From: Desarmillaria ectypa
Taxonomy: Eukaryota > Basidiomycota > Agaricomycetes > Agaricales > Physalacriaceae
DNA length: 64,000 bases
NCBI GenBank assembly: GCA_030407005.1
Contig: JAUDYN010000009.1
Span: 1,984,001 to 2,048,000 of the forward strand
Direction: 5' to 3'
In this document: positions 34,281 through 47,194 of the stretch, one piece after another
Layout: each line of letters starts with the position of its first letter
Position numbering within the stretch: position 1 is the first letter of the stretch
Program-made: the position numbers and the translations under genes
The notes under the pieces: generated by a model
What the model was told of the DNA's origin: nothing
Databases searched by the model: none
What the model saw: the letters and a program-made list of their open reading frames with translations, nothing else

Positions 34281-35585
34281 TCACCAAAGTTCTCTCATTT
34301 GCATATGAGCAGAGAATTCTATCAGTTCTAAATGTAAATCTATTAGTCCAAGAGTGTTGTTAAAGAAGGATAACGCACTTTTCTTAATTTCACAATGCAA
34401 CCGTCCCATTCTGTTCGTTTCGGGCATACCTTCATGCTGCAAGAAATTTCGAAAATATTCTTCGAGGTCACAATTGACATATATTATAAGATGCACTGTG
34501 AGTTGGCATGGATGACCAGCAAGAACACGGTCTAGCTCTTGCCAATCTGCTCGAAAATGAGGTAAATGAATGGCGTCGTATGGGCAAAATACGACTTCGA
34601 GAAGAATATCTTCCACGGACGGAGGGAGCGTCTCGAAGAACGGGTGCGCCCATGAAAAAGGACTATGCCAATGAGCTGGAATCCTGTCAATGGAAGTCCA
34701 GTGACTATCAAAGGACAGCGTGGTGCAGGTGCTGCGAAGTCAGCTCAGGGGCCTTAAATCTATGGGGTCTACGAAAAGATATACCATCAATGAATGAGAT
34801 AAGAGAAGACGCAGCTTACGGGATTCACAACATTTTGTGTCCAGGAGGAGCAATGTCAAAACTTCCAAAGAGGAGCTGACTGAAGAGAGTATAGACGAGG
34901 TGGCAATAACTTCCCTGCCGGACCCTGCCAAGATGCTAAGAACGCGGAGGTTCGCTATGGATACTGTGGACTGCAGGGAGAGCAGAGCTTCCATCACGGG
35001 CCCATTCAGATTGAGTTCTAGGGTGGAAGGGAAACAGCTTTGGCGGCTCGGAACCAAATCGGCTGTAGCACTAGCGTCATTGATCCAAATTACATCCATA
35101 GTGATGACTTCAAGGTTCTTAAAGCTGGCCAGTAGGGAATATAGTTGAGAGATGGCATCGAACACTATATCACCCAAGATAAGAGTTCGAACACTGGAAA
35201 TCGAGTGAGGCGCAGGAAAGGGGTCAGCGTTGAACATGGAAATGTTTGCCCGCGACAAGTATATGAAGAATCGGTGGAGGTTAGGGAGGAGCTGCAATAG
35301 GGATGGAAATATGCCAGTGCCACTCTCCTCAGGATACCAAAAAAAGTTCATGACGAGAGAACGAATCGATGCCGCCATATATTTCGAAACCACGAGGACT
35401 TTTCGGAGCTTAAGGCAGATATCCGCTGGAGGTCCACGAAAATCCTGGGCCAGTATTTTCGCAAAAAGGAGCCTGTTGGTCGGACGAAGAAAGGAGGAAT
35501 GGGTCAATGAACAGGTCTTGAGCGAGGGAAAATCGAAGCGGAGATGGCTTAATATTTCTTCCAGTATATCTTGAGGGAGAGCCAT
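34281..35585 (-). CDS. F-box protein, at least two exons
   Basis: The first exon begins at 35585 and starts directly with the F-box: MALPQDILEEILSHLRFDFP, then SLKTCSLTHSSFLRPTNRLLF (residues 1-42). Leucine-rich text follows to about residue 260. A further coding block on the same strand (about 34670-34281, SVEDILLEVVFCPYD, DWQELDRVLAGHP, ...) has the look of the C-terminal part of the same protein. A donor GTAAGC near 34820 fits the first block. The acceptor is not settled: one in-frame join needs an intron of about 150 bases ending in GGATTCCAG. A frameshift is the alternative. The pseudogene at 24.6 kb is a close paralogue. Confidence 0.62.
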
Positions 35586-36029
35586 GGTCGATCACATCAA
35601 CGTGCGAGTCAGACGAAGCGAAATGCACTGTAGACCCGGCCCGGTCCATTCCTGATCGGGATCTTCCGCCACACCAGGCTAGCTTGATCCTCTGCAATCA
35701 AAGACGTTCGAAAGACTCAAAAGGTGCGAGCGGTGTCTAACTATTCCTTGCTGCTAAATTAGTGGTATACAAGCCAAATGCAAGAAAATGGGCTGACATC
35801 AGACTGGACCTCTGCCAACGTCATAGGCTGGCTTACCTGAAAAAATCAATTTGCTTCAGAAGAAATTCATTTCTGGACAGGTGCCTACCTATCCAATGGG
35901 GAGCCGCAACGGCCTGCGAAAGGAAATTTTATTTGGTACTATTTGTTGAAACCTTTGAACCCTTGAAACTGACCTGTAGGCCGAGTCTTCGGCAGATCAC
36001 AAATAATATATATTTAGGCCCAAAATAAT
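35586..36029. other. Intergenic, no gene seen
   Basis: Short frames only. AT-rich sequence begins near 35990. Confidence 0.35.
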
Positions 36030-36850
36030 GTTTTTATATATTCTGTAGGGTTTGGCCAAGCCGGATTTCCCAATTTCTGGCAATTTTTTGGTAGTAGCTA
36101 GTATATTCACAGCCACAAACTATTCTACAAAAATCTGTCTCGAAAAAATGCAGTTGTACTTTAGAAGTATTTTGTCTCTATAATGCGAGGTGTTGTAACT
36201 ATTGCAGTGGGAGGCTTGCTGAGTAGAGAGTACTAAATTGTTCACTACTAGAGCTTGAGGCAAGCTCCTTAAATACTACAGAATGTATCTAGAATGTTCT
36301 AAAGTGCCTAATTATATTCTAGTATCGTACCAAATTGATGGTACTAAAGGTTTGGGAATCTTCTGGCACATGCTTGAAGTTGCAAATCCCAACATGAGGC
36401 AACATATTCTCTCTGTAAGGAGGTACAAGCTGCCTGCAAGATGTGTGATGATGCATGATGTCACCATGACAAATGGTCAATATTAGCACCTGCACCCTTT
36501 TGTTGTATCTCTCTACAGATGTCCCGGTTTGTCTCTATTTTCTTCTAAAGCCTTAGCCTTCTGCCCCATCCCTTGGCTCATCCTTATCTGCCTCCGTTGA
36601 CTCCAATATTTCCATTATGATTACTATCTATCCTTTTCTTATTACCTTGTACTTTTATGACTTAGTCCTGACTCAAACCACTGTACCTATGATTCATTCT
36701 ATTCATTTCTCTTATCTTCCAATTATCTGTACTTTACTACGGCTCCGAATTATCCTGTACATTAGGATAAAAAGACGTAGGGACGACAATACAATCAGAA
36801 TTCTCTCGTCGCTACTCCCTCCGAACCGGCATCGGACTTAAGAGGATAGG
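36030..36850. repeat. Possible remnant of a long terminal repeat
   Basis: The stretch lacks coding character. It carries features reminiscent of copia-type LTRs in mushrooms: TGTTGTAACTATTGCAGTGG near 36191, CTAGAATGTTCT near 36288, a GATGATGCATGATGTCACC block near 36448, and a T-rich middle. CTAGAATGTTCT recurs inverted as AGAACATTCTAG near 40188. No matching second repeat or target-site duplication was identified by eye, so this is tentative. Confidence 0.2.
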
Positions 36851-37061
36851 GCGATACCTCACTTTCTGACCTCCGCGTGGATACTATTACCTCGCTTGGA
36901 GGATGCCGAGACGCCATCACCCCAACCTCGTAAGAGTAGGAACGCACTGGCCTGGATTGTTGTCAGCCGCTGAGCCAGGAAATATACTTCCTTCCATAGA
37001 GGATATTTCAGTACCTTCACGATATACACAAGATTCGTCCGACACCTCCAGTTTCTACTAT

Positions 37062-38304
37062 CTATAAAATACATCGCAGGCACACTGTAACGAGAATAAT
37101 TAGCGCGAGTACTAGCACCTGTACTACAGGAGTGTGCCTGTTCTGACTGCGTTTGGGAAGAAGCCGAACGACCCGATGAACCTGAATTTCTGCAGCGGCT
37201 TCACCAAAGTAGCGGGGCGTAATGAACGACCAGTCATCATCCGTGCATACCCAATATGCCATGCCGAGAACATACTTCCGTATGTATGTCCCAGTTGGCT
37301 CAGGAAATGTCGGAACGCGTTTCATATCCTCCAGAAACTCTTTCGATACTTGAGTGTAACGTTCCGCAATGCAATCAATGGCCTGCTGAACTGTTATCCC
37401 CTTTTCTGCCATTGTAACAGATACGATATTGTGGTTTTCATCGCCATAAGACTGTTCGACGTTGAACGAATAAATGTCCTGAATCCTCCAATAAGCAAGT
37501 AATTTCCCTTCCATTAAGAAGACCTACGTTCGCAAGGATACACATATCAATGACACCCAAAACCAACTTTTCTACCTGTGGGTGTCGTATAGCTTCATCT
37601 GGCACATCTTCTGAGAGAAGGAAGAACTCCAGTGAAGGTCGAACGCCAACGGTTCCGCGTCGCATAACAAGGTACTCTTCGATAGGACGGATTCGTCCGA
37701 GATCACGATCCTCGGCCTGCTGAACAACGGCATCTGTGTACTCCGCAAAAGTCTCTGTGAAACGCTTTGCGGTCGATGGACTGGTGCGACCTTCCTCGAG
37801 GGCTCGGATCCAGAAGCTAAGTTAAACTAAGTCAGCAGATGAAAGATGGAGATGTAAATCTAGGTCATACTCTCGTGCCATGGTGCCAAGAATGTGTTCA
37901 TTCGGCGGAGGAGGAGCGTAAGGATTTCTGAAACACGAATAGTCAGCGAATGAATATCAAAGACGAATAAACAATTACTTTAGTGAGTTCATGATGGCAT
38001 CAGCTTGCTTTCGTACTGTAGGGCCATCCGCCTTGTCGCTCAGTTCATCGAAGACAAAGTAAAAATTGATCAAGTCCACGCCAGCGCGGTATTGGGCTGG
38101 GCCAGCTTTCGAGTATGCCAGTGCAGCGAAGGCACCAAAATTCCACCGATCAAAAGTGGCTTGATCTTTGGCACTGAATGCACCATAGCTTGCAACCCAT
38201 GCAGCGCTTTCAGCGTTAATCTTCGCAGCATGTGGGTTGGGAGTAGCTTTAAAGGGCCAGCCAGCTAAAAGATTTGGTACAGTATAAGTTTGAGACGTCG
38301 ACAT
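37062..38304 (-). CDS. Sesquiterpene synthase with hydrophobic C-terminal tail
   Basis: Four exons (38304-37979, 37927-37871, 37816-37528, 37478-37062) give 362 residues. The class I terpene-cyclase motifs are intact: the aspartate-rich DELSD at 86-90 and the NSE triad NDIYSFNVE (Asn224, Ser228, Glu232), followed by a YGDENHNIV segment. An arginine-containing RGTVGVRPSLEF lies between them. The spacing matches basidiomycete enzymes that cyclise farnesyl diphosphate; the product cannot be told. Unusually, residues about 341-362 are strongly hydrophobic (VVQVLVLALIILVTVCL), which would suit a C-terminal membrane anchor. No cytochrome P450 or other tailoring gene is adjacent. A TATAAAAG box lies 50 bases upstream. 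Confidence 0.93.
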
Positions 38305-38353
38305 ATTCAAGAATGAAAGGCGGAGAATGTAGTATGTCAGGCAGATGTATAAT

Positions 38354-38361
38354 CTTTTATA
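38354..38361 (-). promoter_or_regulatory. TATA box of the sesquiterpene synthase gene
   Basis: TATAAAAG on the minus strand, 50 bases upstream of the ATG at 38304, a usual distance for fungal TATA boxes. Confidence 0.45.
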
Positions 38362-41300
38362 CAACTCACCGCCTACTCAAAAAATTTCATCCCACCGATC
38401 CTCCATGCAATCAAGGCGTTCGGCAGAACTGAAATGACACATGAAGAAGGGTCAGTGGATAAAGACCGGTAAAGTAAAACCAAACCCGCGTGTTGTGGCA
38501 TTCACAACATTCGTGGAATTTAATAGTTCTCTCTCAGAAAATCGCAAGTTCAGTAGCAGAGCCAGCCGACCTTTACATTTATAGTGGATCCCATTGGAGG
38601 GCCCTTCTCGAAGGGCGCCATTGTTGCTGAGCATCGGACTGAGCGCAGTCAGATATGTAATATGGATCTTCCCATTTTGACCTATGTCGCGTAGTTTAGG
38701 TTGATCTTGAGCCTCCGTTCTTCGGAAAATTGTTCAAAAATCAGCATGTTAAATAAATAAAAACGGGCATCACGTACACTGCGGCATGCCGCCTCCCTTT
38801 GCCGTTGTCTTCACGAGGAAATTTTAGGTCAAGCGGCGGCTAAACTAGCGCTTAGCTGGGAGGTGAGATAAGGCGGCGACGTTGAAAACTGGCAAGCAGA
38901 GGAGCCGGGGGTGATGACCTTGGGCATTGAAATCATAAATCATGAATGCTTGCAAAAACGGATTTGCGCAGAGTTGCCTTGCTTGAAGTTACGTCTCGAG
39001 TTGACTGGCGCTGAAAATGAAACGGCACACCCCAAGATAAGCGGACATGTGTCTAGGAAGGTTTTCTTATCTCAGTCGACTGGTGGGAGACGGATGTAAA
39101 AGTGTCGAGCATGAGACAGAAAATTTCTGGACGACCTAAAGACTCTCAAGATCATTGAGTACAGATCATAAAATCTCCCAGTTGGTGCGCTTTAGTAACG
39201 GGCAGGGAGCGCAGCAACCACAATCAAGTCGGCTTGGTTTCTGCAGCCTTTCAAATCCCCAGAACTGTGAAAAGACAGTCAAACACTGAACAGGGATCAG
39301 GATAAGAGAAAAATATACTCGCGACCATGTCCAAATATTTCAGTGATGGTCTGCACATCCAACACGGGTGCTCTTCTTCGCTTATCATCGGTAGCTTGGT
39401 GTAAAAATACGGATTAATTGGCCGCCAGGCAAAATCCAGGCGCTAAAGGAAGGAACGTGACTTGTCCATGCAGCGCAATGGATAAATCTGGCTCAGACTT
39501 CATCTTACGCGGTCCGGATTACTATGATATGGCGGTACACCGCATACAAGAGCAGGTTAGCGAGCCCTTTCTGGACCTCGCAGTTAGATGGCGCACTTCC
39601 TCGGCAATGGGATTAACGAGGACTGCGGAAAACATAATAGGTAATATTTGCTTGACAGTCATAGTGATACCGATAAACGAACATAATTTGTGGGGAATAA
39701 GGCTCCACTGTCCAGTGGACGTCGGCATATGTGGCCGACTAGCGGTGCTACGTTCAATACCTTTACCGAGTTTGGCTATGACACTCTGCAGCAACAGAGC
39801 AGCATCATAAAATGAGCATAGCTCGAAAACGCATGGTGAATTGGCGATACTACTAGATACTTTGCATCGATAAGCCCGTTTCGTCTTGTATGAACGCAGT
39901 ATTCTATGAGTATCTTTTTCAGTGAGCGCATGCCGACAATAAATTCAGTCAAGCCCTCTAGCGCAGCCACCTTCTGTTTGTTGGAGTCACCGCGTGGACT
40001 GGTATACTCCTTTGGCTAGCTACCACGATACGTCAACAAACATGGGTGAAAGTAAACGGGGATACTTTATCGCAGATGCCCCTAGGCCACAGTCCATATG
40101 TTGGGATTTGAGAGTTGAGCCGAGATGATGGCAATCCGGCATCATGCCGAACTTGATGATTAAGAAAGAAATATTAGGAAACTTGTAGAACATTCTAGTA
40201 AATTAGTATTTAGTATATAAGTAGGTACAGTAGTGTACATCTGCATGCGTTTGCAGAGCTCAGCCAAGCGCAATACTATTGGCCTGACACCGCGCATGTA
40301 CTAACTAGGAACGAACTGATCTATTCATCCCCCGTTTTTCACAACACCATATGATTTGGGTGTCCGTCGACCGCTGATATACTTGCACTGAAACGTATTC
40401 GTTTGGCGTGGCATTCTTGAAAAAAGACGGTAGCACTGACCTTTTCGCAGCTCATTTTGAGCCTAGACATCTCCAACAAACCTTCAAACCGTACACCATC
40501 GAGGGTACCGCGACCAAGGTAAAAGTTCATGAGTATTCGTCGAGCTTGACATGAGCACCAACGTGATCAGAAACCCGGAACCAGGCTTCCTGGCCCTCAT
40601 GATCGTGGCACTGAATGGAAAGAAACATCGTTTGGACGGCAGCGGATTCTATTGCGACAATTGTCATTCCGTCTTGACTCCAAATGTACTCATGAATGAA
40701 TCCAGATAGTAATGATCAGGCGGGCATTGGTCCGAAAACGAGTCCGAGAAACGGCTGAAATTTGCATCAGAGCTTCGGAAGGCCATACATGGGGTTGTAG
40801 AACGAAGAACGAGCCTGCCGTTCAACCTCCCGAAAGGGAGGTTGCCATTCTGATACACTGTAGCAACGTTGCAGCGGGTATTATTGGACTCGTTGAGCAA
40901 CGAAGGCTACGTGTGATTTCCACCGAACATCTCATCTCGGTGACTTTGTGTGCAGTGTGGACTAGTGTGACAGCTGCAGCATTCGTTGTCGTCCTAATTG
41001 TTTTGATAGTTATCCTTTTTCGCAAGCTGGATGGCTGCCGGGCCGAACGCCCGCTCAACACCGAACGACCATCTCTCGGGTTCTTCTTTCTTGATGTCTT
41101 GATGTCAAGCTACTTTGGTGGACCCTTTCTATAACCTTGAGCTGTGAAATCGAAGTTCATCACAACATGAACCAAGAGTAATGGTCTACTTCTAGTTCGC
41201 GATGCAGAAGCAACGCCGCAGAATGCCAAGTTGGCTAGCTTTCGACGGCGACTTTCTTTGCAACACTAGGTGCTTTTCCACCTCCTTTCTTGCTCTTTAA

Positions 41301-41617
41301 AAATCTAATACATATGGTCTACTAATAGGAGGATTTCAATCAAGTTCAATAAATCGTGCTGTCTTGCATTCCCTTCCTTTGGTAGAGCTTTGGCTACCTA
41401 CTTGTGCAAGGACTCAGGCGTTGTGATGTCCAGGAGTTATTTCGTCAAAACATTCGAGGGATACGTCACGCTCTCATATAAACCTCAAGTTCGACAGAAA
41501 TAAGTCTTCTCTATAGTGCGCTCTCTCGCCCTGATGAACGTCCCTGGAAGCGACCAGAACTATGGAATTAGCACGGGGACGACAACTGGACGCAAGTGAC
41601 TATTGGTTGCGGGGGAG
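38362..41617. other. 3.2 kb with only weak coding traces
   Basis: No complete gene recognised. On the minus strand near 40664-40339 two short neighbouring frames read like protein (IVAIESAAVQTMFLSIQCHD, then FYLGRGTLDGVRFEGLLEMS with a GTCAGT donor), in different frames and without a known domain. A plus-strand frame at 40712-41134 holds a hydrophobic segment (AAAFVVVLIVLIVILF), but its flanks do not look coding. A fragment with AGAACATTCTAG and TATATAAGTAGG near 40188-40225 may be repeat-derived. Confidence 0.3.
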
Positions 41618-41624
41618 TATAAAA
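41618..41624 (+). promoter_or_regulatory. TATA box of the first transporter gene
   Basis: TATAAAA located 36 bases before the ATG at 41660. Confidence 0.45.
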
Positions 41625-41659
41625 TGAAGGGCAAGCGATACTCCATTCAGCAGTCCGAC

Positions 41660-44259
41660 ATGGCTTCAAATACCACCTTGGTAGAATCCATACCAGAAGT
41701 GATTGACAGTGACAGGCAGAAAAAGTCATTCCTTCAGCGTCTGTCGCCCTCGTCATGTTCTGCAGAGAGACGTCTGTTGCTCAAAATTGACGCCTCGGTC
41801 CTCATATTTGCGTCGGTTCGTCATTTTCTCCATGCTCTGAGAGGGTTCTGACGCTCTCGAAGTTGGGATATTTCATCAAAAATTTGGACCAAGTGAGTAT
41901 AGTATGGCCTTGCAGGAGAATGTTCTCTCATCAACCCTTCATGCAGAGCAATGTGTCCAGTGCAGTGAGCCATGCGCTTCGCACGGGGATCTTTTATCGA
42001 CACTGAACTTTTAATAATCATGCAGTTCTTTGCCGGAATGCGTGAAGACTTGTAAGCCGGCGGTCTCCTTTAGCTGCCTTGTCTCTCATTATATAAATCA
42101 GATCCATGTATGGCAACCAACTTGTCCATGTTACCTCCTGCTGGGCTGCTGGGTAGGTACGGTTCAAAATCAGCCCTATAATCTAGCTGATTCTATCGGC
42201 GTTGGCAGATATGTTATTGGACAAGTGCCATCGAACTTGCTTCTCACGAGGGTATCTCCTCGCTACGTCATCCCTGTCGTCAGTGGTCCTCCTCCGATAC
42301 ACTACGTTTACCCACAATGTTTTTGATTAGCTCGAGCTCGCGTGGGGCCTAGCTACCCTGGGAACTTTTGCAGTGAAGAACGTAAACCAACTCTTTGCCA
42401 TCAGATTTCTAGGTTCGTTGTAACTCAACTCTTTTCTGGTCCCCACTCTCACATTTGGTGACAGTCGGTCTATTTGAGAGCGGATTCTATCCGGGGTATG
42501 TTTGTTGTGAATCTGAATGGGTCGTTGCTAATCTCTCTATCAGCATGCACTTCATTCTTGGTTCATGGTGTGTTTTCATACCTATCGGGAATAATAGCGC
42601 TCTAACTTGCAATTACCTTAGGTATACTCCCCGTGAGCTGGCCAAGAGAGCTGTTGCTTTTGGCATCGCCGGTACCCTTGGAACAGCGTCTTCAAGTTTT
42701 CTGCAAACTGCCACCTACAAGACCTTGAACGGAGTAAACGGGCTGGCTGGCTGGCGGTAAGCTGTTGGATCGTTCGTATTTCTCTATATTCTTACATATT
42801 TACAGATGGTTGATGATTGTAGATGCCGCCATGTGCGTTTGCCTTTGCTACTGTAAGCTTGACAAGTATCGAAACGAAAGGAAGCACGTTCCCTGTTGCG
42901 CTTCTCGGCTTTTTTTGCCTTCCAGATCTGCCTTACAATGCGAAACGTACCATTCTTCTCAATCAGGACGTACGTCCCTATTTAGATCTAAGTATCGCCT
43001 GATCAAAACTTCTTAATTCAATCGTCCTAGGACATAGCTTTGGCACGGGCCAGAATGAGAGCTCTAGGTCGTAAGGAGACTGAACCGTGGTCACGAGAGA
43101 AGGTTCACAGCTATTCTATAGCGTTTTTGATGCTTATACTGACAAGTAAATGGCAGCTACGCCGCATCCTTAGCTCCTGGTATATCTGGATCTTGCCAAT
43201 TGAATACGTTCTATGGCTCAACGGTGCCATTTCATCACCCATACAATATTGGTTGAAGAGCTTCAACACGAATCCCCCACCTGTTCCCGGGAGGAGATTC
43301 AGCGTCACCCAAATCCAATTACGTGCGTCAATTTTAGTCTGCATCTTATTATTACTTAATTGGTTGCCTTCCTCATCTAGTCCCGCTTCCTACAACTGCA
43401 ATCGCCATCGTCTGCGCCTTTACTTTTGCTTGCTTAAGTGATGGCCCCTTCAGGGGTATGTAGAACATAGCCTCTTTCATCATCCTAGTGCCCTTTTGAG
43501 CTTCTTGACAGGGCGCAGATATCCGTTTGTCTATTTTGGTGCCCTACTACACCTCATTTTAAACACCGTTTGGCTTTTAATGCCGTTATACAAAAATATT
43601 CCCAGTCATTTCGCCTATTTCTATTTGACTGGAATCAGCGTATGTATCTCCTTACAACCTGTCTGGACATCTGACAAGAGTGACTTAGGGGACTGCTGGC
43701 GCGTTGATCCTGAACTGGATCAACGAGATCACCGGGGGAGATGTGAGAATCTTTGTTTCGAAGCACTGGATAGTGTCGCTCACACTGTTTCAGACCGAGC
43801 TCAGAGCACTCTGCGTAGCACTCGGGAATGATCTTGCTTATGTGGTCCAAGCAATTGCTCCCAACTTCGTCTGGAAAACCGCTGACTTTCCTCGGGCACG
43901 AAAGGGCTATCACTATTCTCTAAGTATGTCCTAGCACATGATAATTGTGCGTTGGATTCTAACACTTCGTTTCCTAGTTCTCCAGACCCTTTTGAGTACG
44001 TCGACATTTTACCAACGGAAGGACTTGCACTCTTATATTTGTATCCCACTTAGTCCTTTGGACGACTCTCATACTATTCCTTCTCCGGAGAGACCAAAGG
44101 AAACGTGCTTGTCGTTTCAAGCGGCCCAATCTCGAGGCTGGCCTTGATGCCTCGGACTATGATATTTCACTAACTGACTTAGACTCTCCCAGAACGGCCA
44201 CGGTCAGGCAATACTGTCCAGGGGTGAAAAAGAATTGTTATGATCAAGAGGCTCGTTAG
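41660..44259 (+). CDS. Dal5/Liz1-type major facilitator transporter, copy 1
   Basis: About twenty short exons join without a break. They start at 41660 and end in TAG at 44257-44259. In order they show LGYFIKNLDQ, FFAGMREDL, YVIGQVPSNLLLTRVSPRYV, LELAWGLATLGTFAVKNV, VGLFESGFYPG, MHFILGSW, YTPRELAKRAVAFG, GWRWLMIVDAA, LRRILSSWYIWILPIEYVLW and APNFVWKTADFPRARKGY. These are the signatures of the anion:cation symporter branch of the MFS (Dal5, Liz1/Fen2, Soa1), twelve membrane spans in the plasma membrane. Exon positions match those of the second copy at 47.2 kb, so the two arose by duplication. The dioxygenase gene between them suggests an organosulfonate or related acid as substrate; that is inference. 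Confidence 0.88.
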
Positions 44260-44382
44260 AGGGGGATTTGTTTTTCTTTCAGATGGTTCAGAAAAGTTCA
44301 ACGAAAGGATGTCATATAGCAGGCTCCGCGGCCATAACTTGTTGATTACTTATACATGTTGTATTTGTGTATTTACAATGAA

Positions 44383-46049
44383 TCAATCATCGAGTTTTAA
44401 TGCCTCCCTTCTAGACTTGGACGATGGATCGAAGAATGGTTTCTCAGCAAGCGAACTGACCCGTGTGCCGTGGCGCTCAGGCTTTCCTTCGTAGTCGTAA
44501 GAAACTGTGTGGATGGTGATACGGTTGTCCCAGCTGAAAATAGTTGAGTTTCAGAGAACGCTCTAAATTTGGATTAAAGTAGACACTCACATCGCAGAAG
44601 TTCCAGGAGTCCAGTGCCATCTGATCTGGATGTCCGTCGACCTTTCGTAAACACTATCATACATTAGCAGTAGATCTCAGTTAACAATTACGGGTTAATC
44701 ACTCACTCATGAATATGGTTCAAGATCGCATCACTCTCCGCCTTGTCGAAGCCCTCAATGCCAACGGTCATGCTGCGGTTGGCAAAAACGGTCTTGAAAC
44801 CAGTCACGGGGTGGGTTCGCACCAAGGGATGGACGGTCTCCACATGACGAGGAGGAGCATCGGGGTCGTTCGCATCTTTGTACTGATGTGCAGATCGGTA
44901 GATTCCACTAGATATATGATCAGCGGTTGTCATGGAATCAAACTTGGGACAACCGACTTGAGGCCGTCAATAAGCTTCCTGAACGCCGGGGAGAACTTGT
45001 CGTACGCAGAGTAACCAGAAGCCTATGATACAAATCGCTCAGTTTGGCATTAACAGGAGTGACTTTTTATCGTACCCAAAGCGTGTCACCGCCAACAGGT
45101 GGGACAGTATCCTGGGTAAAATAGATAGGTTTATTGAGGTAGTGTGGATAGGCGATCACCGCACCTGATGGAGATGGGTGTAGCCCGGAGGGAATGCCAG
45201 ATGAACGAGGTCCGTGTGCCAACCATAGCTACCAGAGGGATAGGCGCGCCTAAAGCCTCTTGGACCGGCCTTCGAAAATTCCCTGTACTCTTTGTCCTTG
45301 CGGCCAGGTTCCCAGATGAGGGAGACGCCCGGTAATCCGGGAACTTGAGCGACCTGAGGATGAACTTCGACCTCACCCTGGCCGAGATAGAGGCCTAGCT
45401 CCCTCTGCTTCTGCGGAGAGAGGTCTTGGTCACGGAAAACTGCAAAGGCATCAGTCCGGGCTGCGTATTAAAGTGAGAAAGTTTCGGACGTACAGACAAC
45501 GGAGCGTTCACTGAAGTATTGGAGCGTGAGCTTCAAGTAAAATCGATCGAGAGTGAAAACTTACGCGACCAAAAGGGCGAGCTCATCACGCTGCTGCTCA
45601 GTAAGCTCCGAGAGTTGCAAACCAACGATCTCAGTCTATAGAAATGAGCGAAAGGGGCCGGGAGATATTGTTGACAGGTACGTACTCCAATGTGGATGGA
45701 AAGATCTCTGACTTCCTTCGCGGCTCCGAAAAGAGCCTTCTTCTCAGGGTCCGCCCTGGTTGCTGGGTCGACATAGTCTCGAAGGTCGGTTTGCAACTTT
45801 GCTACGTCTTGGTAGAAGTCAGGCTTGGGCGGGTAGAAAGGATAACCCTCTGCATAGAATGTCCGTGAGTAGAATAGCCAGGCCAGGGAGATGGTACCAG
45901 AACATACGAGAAATGTCGACACCGGCTTTTTCGTACCGTTTAAGGGTGTTGGCAGGGGGAAGCTTAAAATTGGCATCTTCCTTCGGATACACAGGGTTGA
46001 TAGGCTGGTTGGAGATCACGGGAGTGGGAGTGGTAGCGACTGGAGCCAT
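44383..46049 (-). CDS. TauD/TfdA-family 2-oxoglutarate dioxygenase (sulfonate dioxygenase-like)
   Basis: Ten exons join in frame to 394 residues. The double-stranded beta-helix iron site is visible: GWHTDL (His206, Asp208) and IWDNRITIH with His353, followed by the arginine-bearing end YEGKPERHGTRVSS. Other family text includes RSVVVFRDQDLSPQKQREL, PPVGGDTLWAS and IYRSAHQYKD. Fungal members such as yeast Jlp1 cleave sulfonates (taurine, isethionate) to release sulfite, with Fe(II) and 2-oxoglutarate. A sulfonate substrate is likely but not proven, since TfdA-like and other substrates occur in the family. The gene sits between two Dal5-type transporter genes and shares a 1.1 kb divergent promoter region with the second. 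Confidence 0.93.
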
Positions 46050-47194
46050 TGTAGTAGTGTGAGTACTGTGTCGAGATGAAGAGTTGTAACAGGTATAATA
46101 TACCACTTCGAATGTTACCTTACAAAGAATGATTACAGAGAATAGATAAGGGGAGTTGCACGCAATCCAGTTAGAAATGGTCTGCTATGAGACGACCAGC
46201 TGTAGAAATGACGCATATCAGGAAAATCACGGCCAAGATTAAAAGAGCCTCAGGTCCCATGACTTGGTCAACCATCAAATGAAGATATATCGGCCTATAT
46301 CAATGCGACCATTACTCACCTCCCGAAACGGGCGCTTGCAACAAAGGAAACAGGGTTCATATTTACTGAACATCTGTTAAACTGGTTGAAAGTAGCTCCC
46401 CAGGCCTAGGCGGTACAATTTCTGATACAAGCGATCAGAATACCGACACTGGATAAATGATAGGCTCACTTTGCTCGAAGCAAAGAAGGCACCGTTATCC
46501 AACCGCACCAGTCCATACCAGTGCAGCGGAGAAACCAGCGAAGTCTGCAGGAACACAGTTAAATTCCATCGTTCAGATACGCTTTTTGCACGCCTCTCAG
46601 TGTTTCTGGCGCATTTACCAAGGTCGACAATCGGGTCGTGGTATTGGTATTGGTACCGGTACCAGGTCCCAATCAGGAACGGCCGTTGATTGGTGACTGC
46701 GCGTCGGACCGGCATCCGACATATCCGAACTTTGGTCCGAACCGCCATCATTTCCTCCACTCTGCCGCCACCATTTCTCCAACTAGACGCGGGATGTCGC
46801 ACTTTGCAGTTGGATTCTACGCGAATTGCCTATTAACAGGATATTTTACGGAAAGTGGAAAATAAATATCATACGCCTTTTTTCTCGAAAACGCTGTATC
46901 CTAAGTAGTTTCTTGCCAGCAGGAGTCCCGAGGGCTCGTTTGAGAAGCTTCACTGCATACAATAGCACTGCCAACCATCACTGATATGGACCTACAGAAC
47001 CAAAGTTTGCCCCATCTGGTACCAATCAATCAACCTTCTCGATGGCGCGTTTTCTCGCCTTCATTTCACTAAACCACGGAAGCGACCAGGCCGACCGCAC
47101 AAGCAGTAATCACCTGGCATAAGCACGCAAATGATAAACAGGCAGAGATAACGGCACTCCATAAGTTGAAGGCCTTTGCTTTCGTGCTGCAGAT
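46050..47194. other. Divergent promoter region of dioxygenase and transporter 2
   Basis: 1.1 kb between two divergent starts. No coding signal convinces. A GGTATTGGTATTGGTACC run near 46638 contains short direct repeats and GGTACC palindromes. Shared regulation of the two genes is plausible from the layout. Confidence 0.45.

Noticed and set aside
36860..38361. A complete terpene biosynthetic cluster
   Set aside because: The synthase stands alone; no P450, oxidoreductase or transferase gene was recognised directly beside it. The downstream transporters are of the Dal5 type and are not obviously linked.
40712..41134. A plus-strand frame of 140 codons with one hydrophobic segment
   Set aside because: The flanks do not look coding, the opposite strand is equally open, and no family is recognised.
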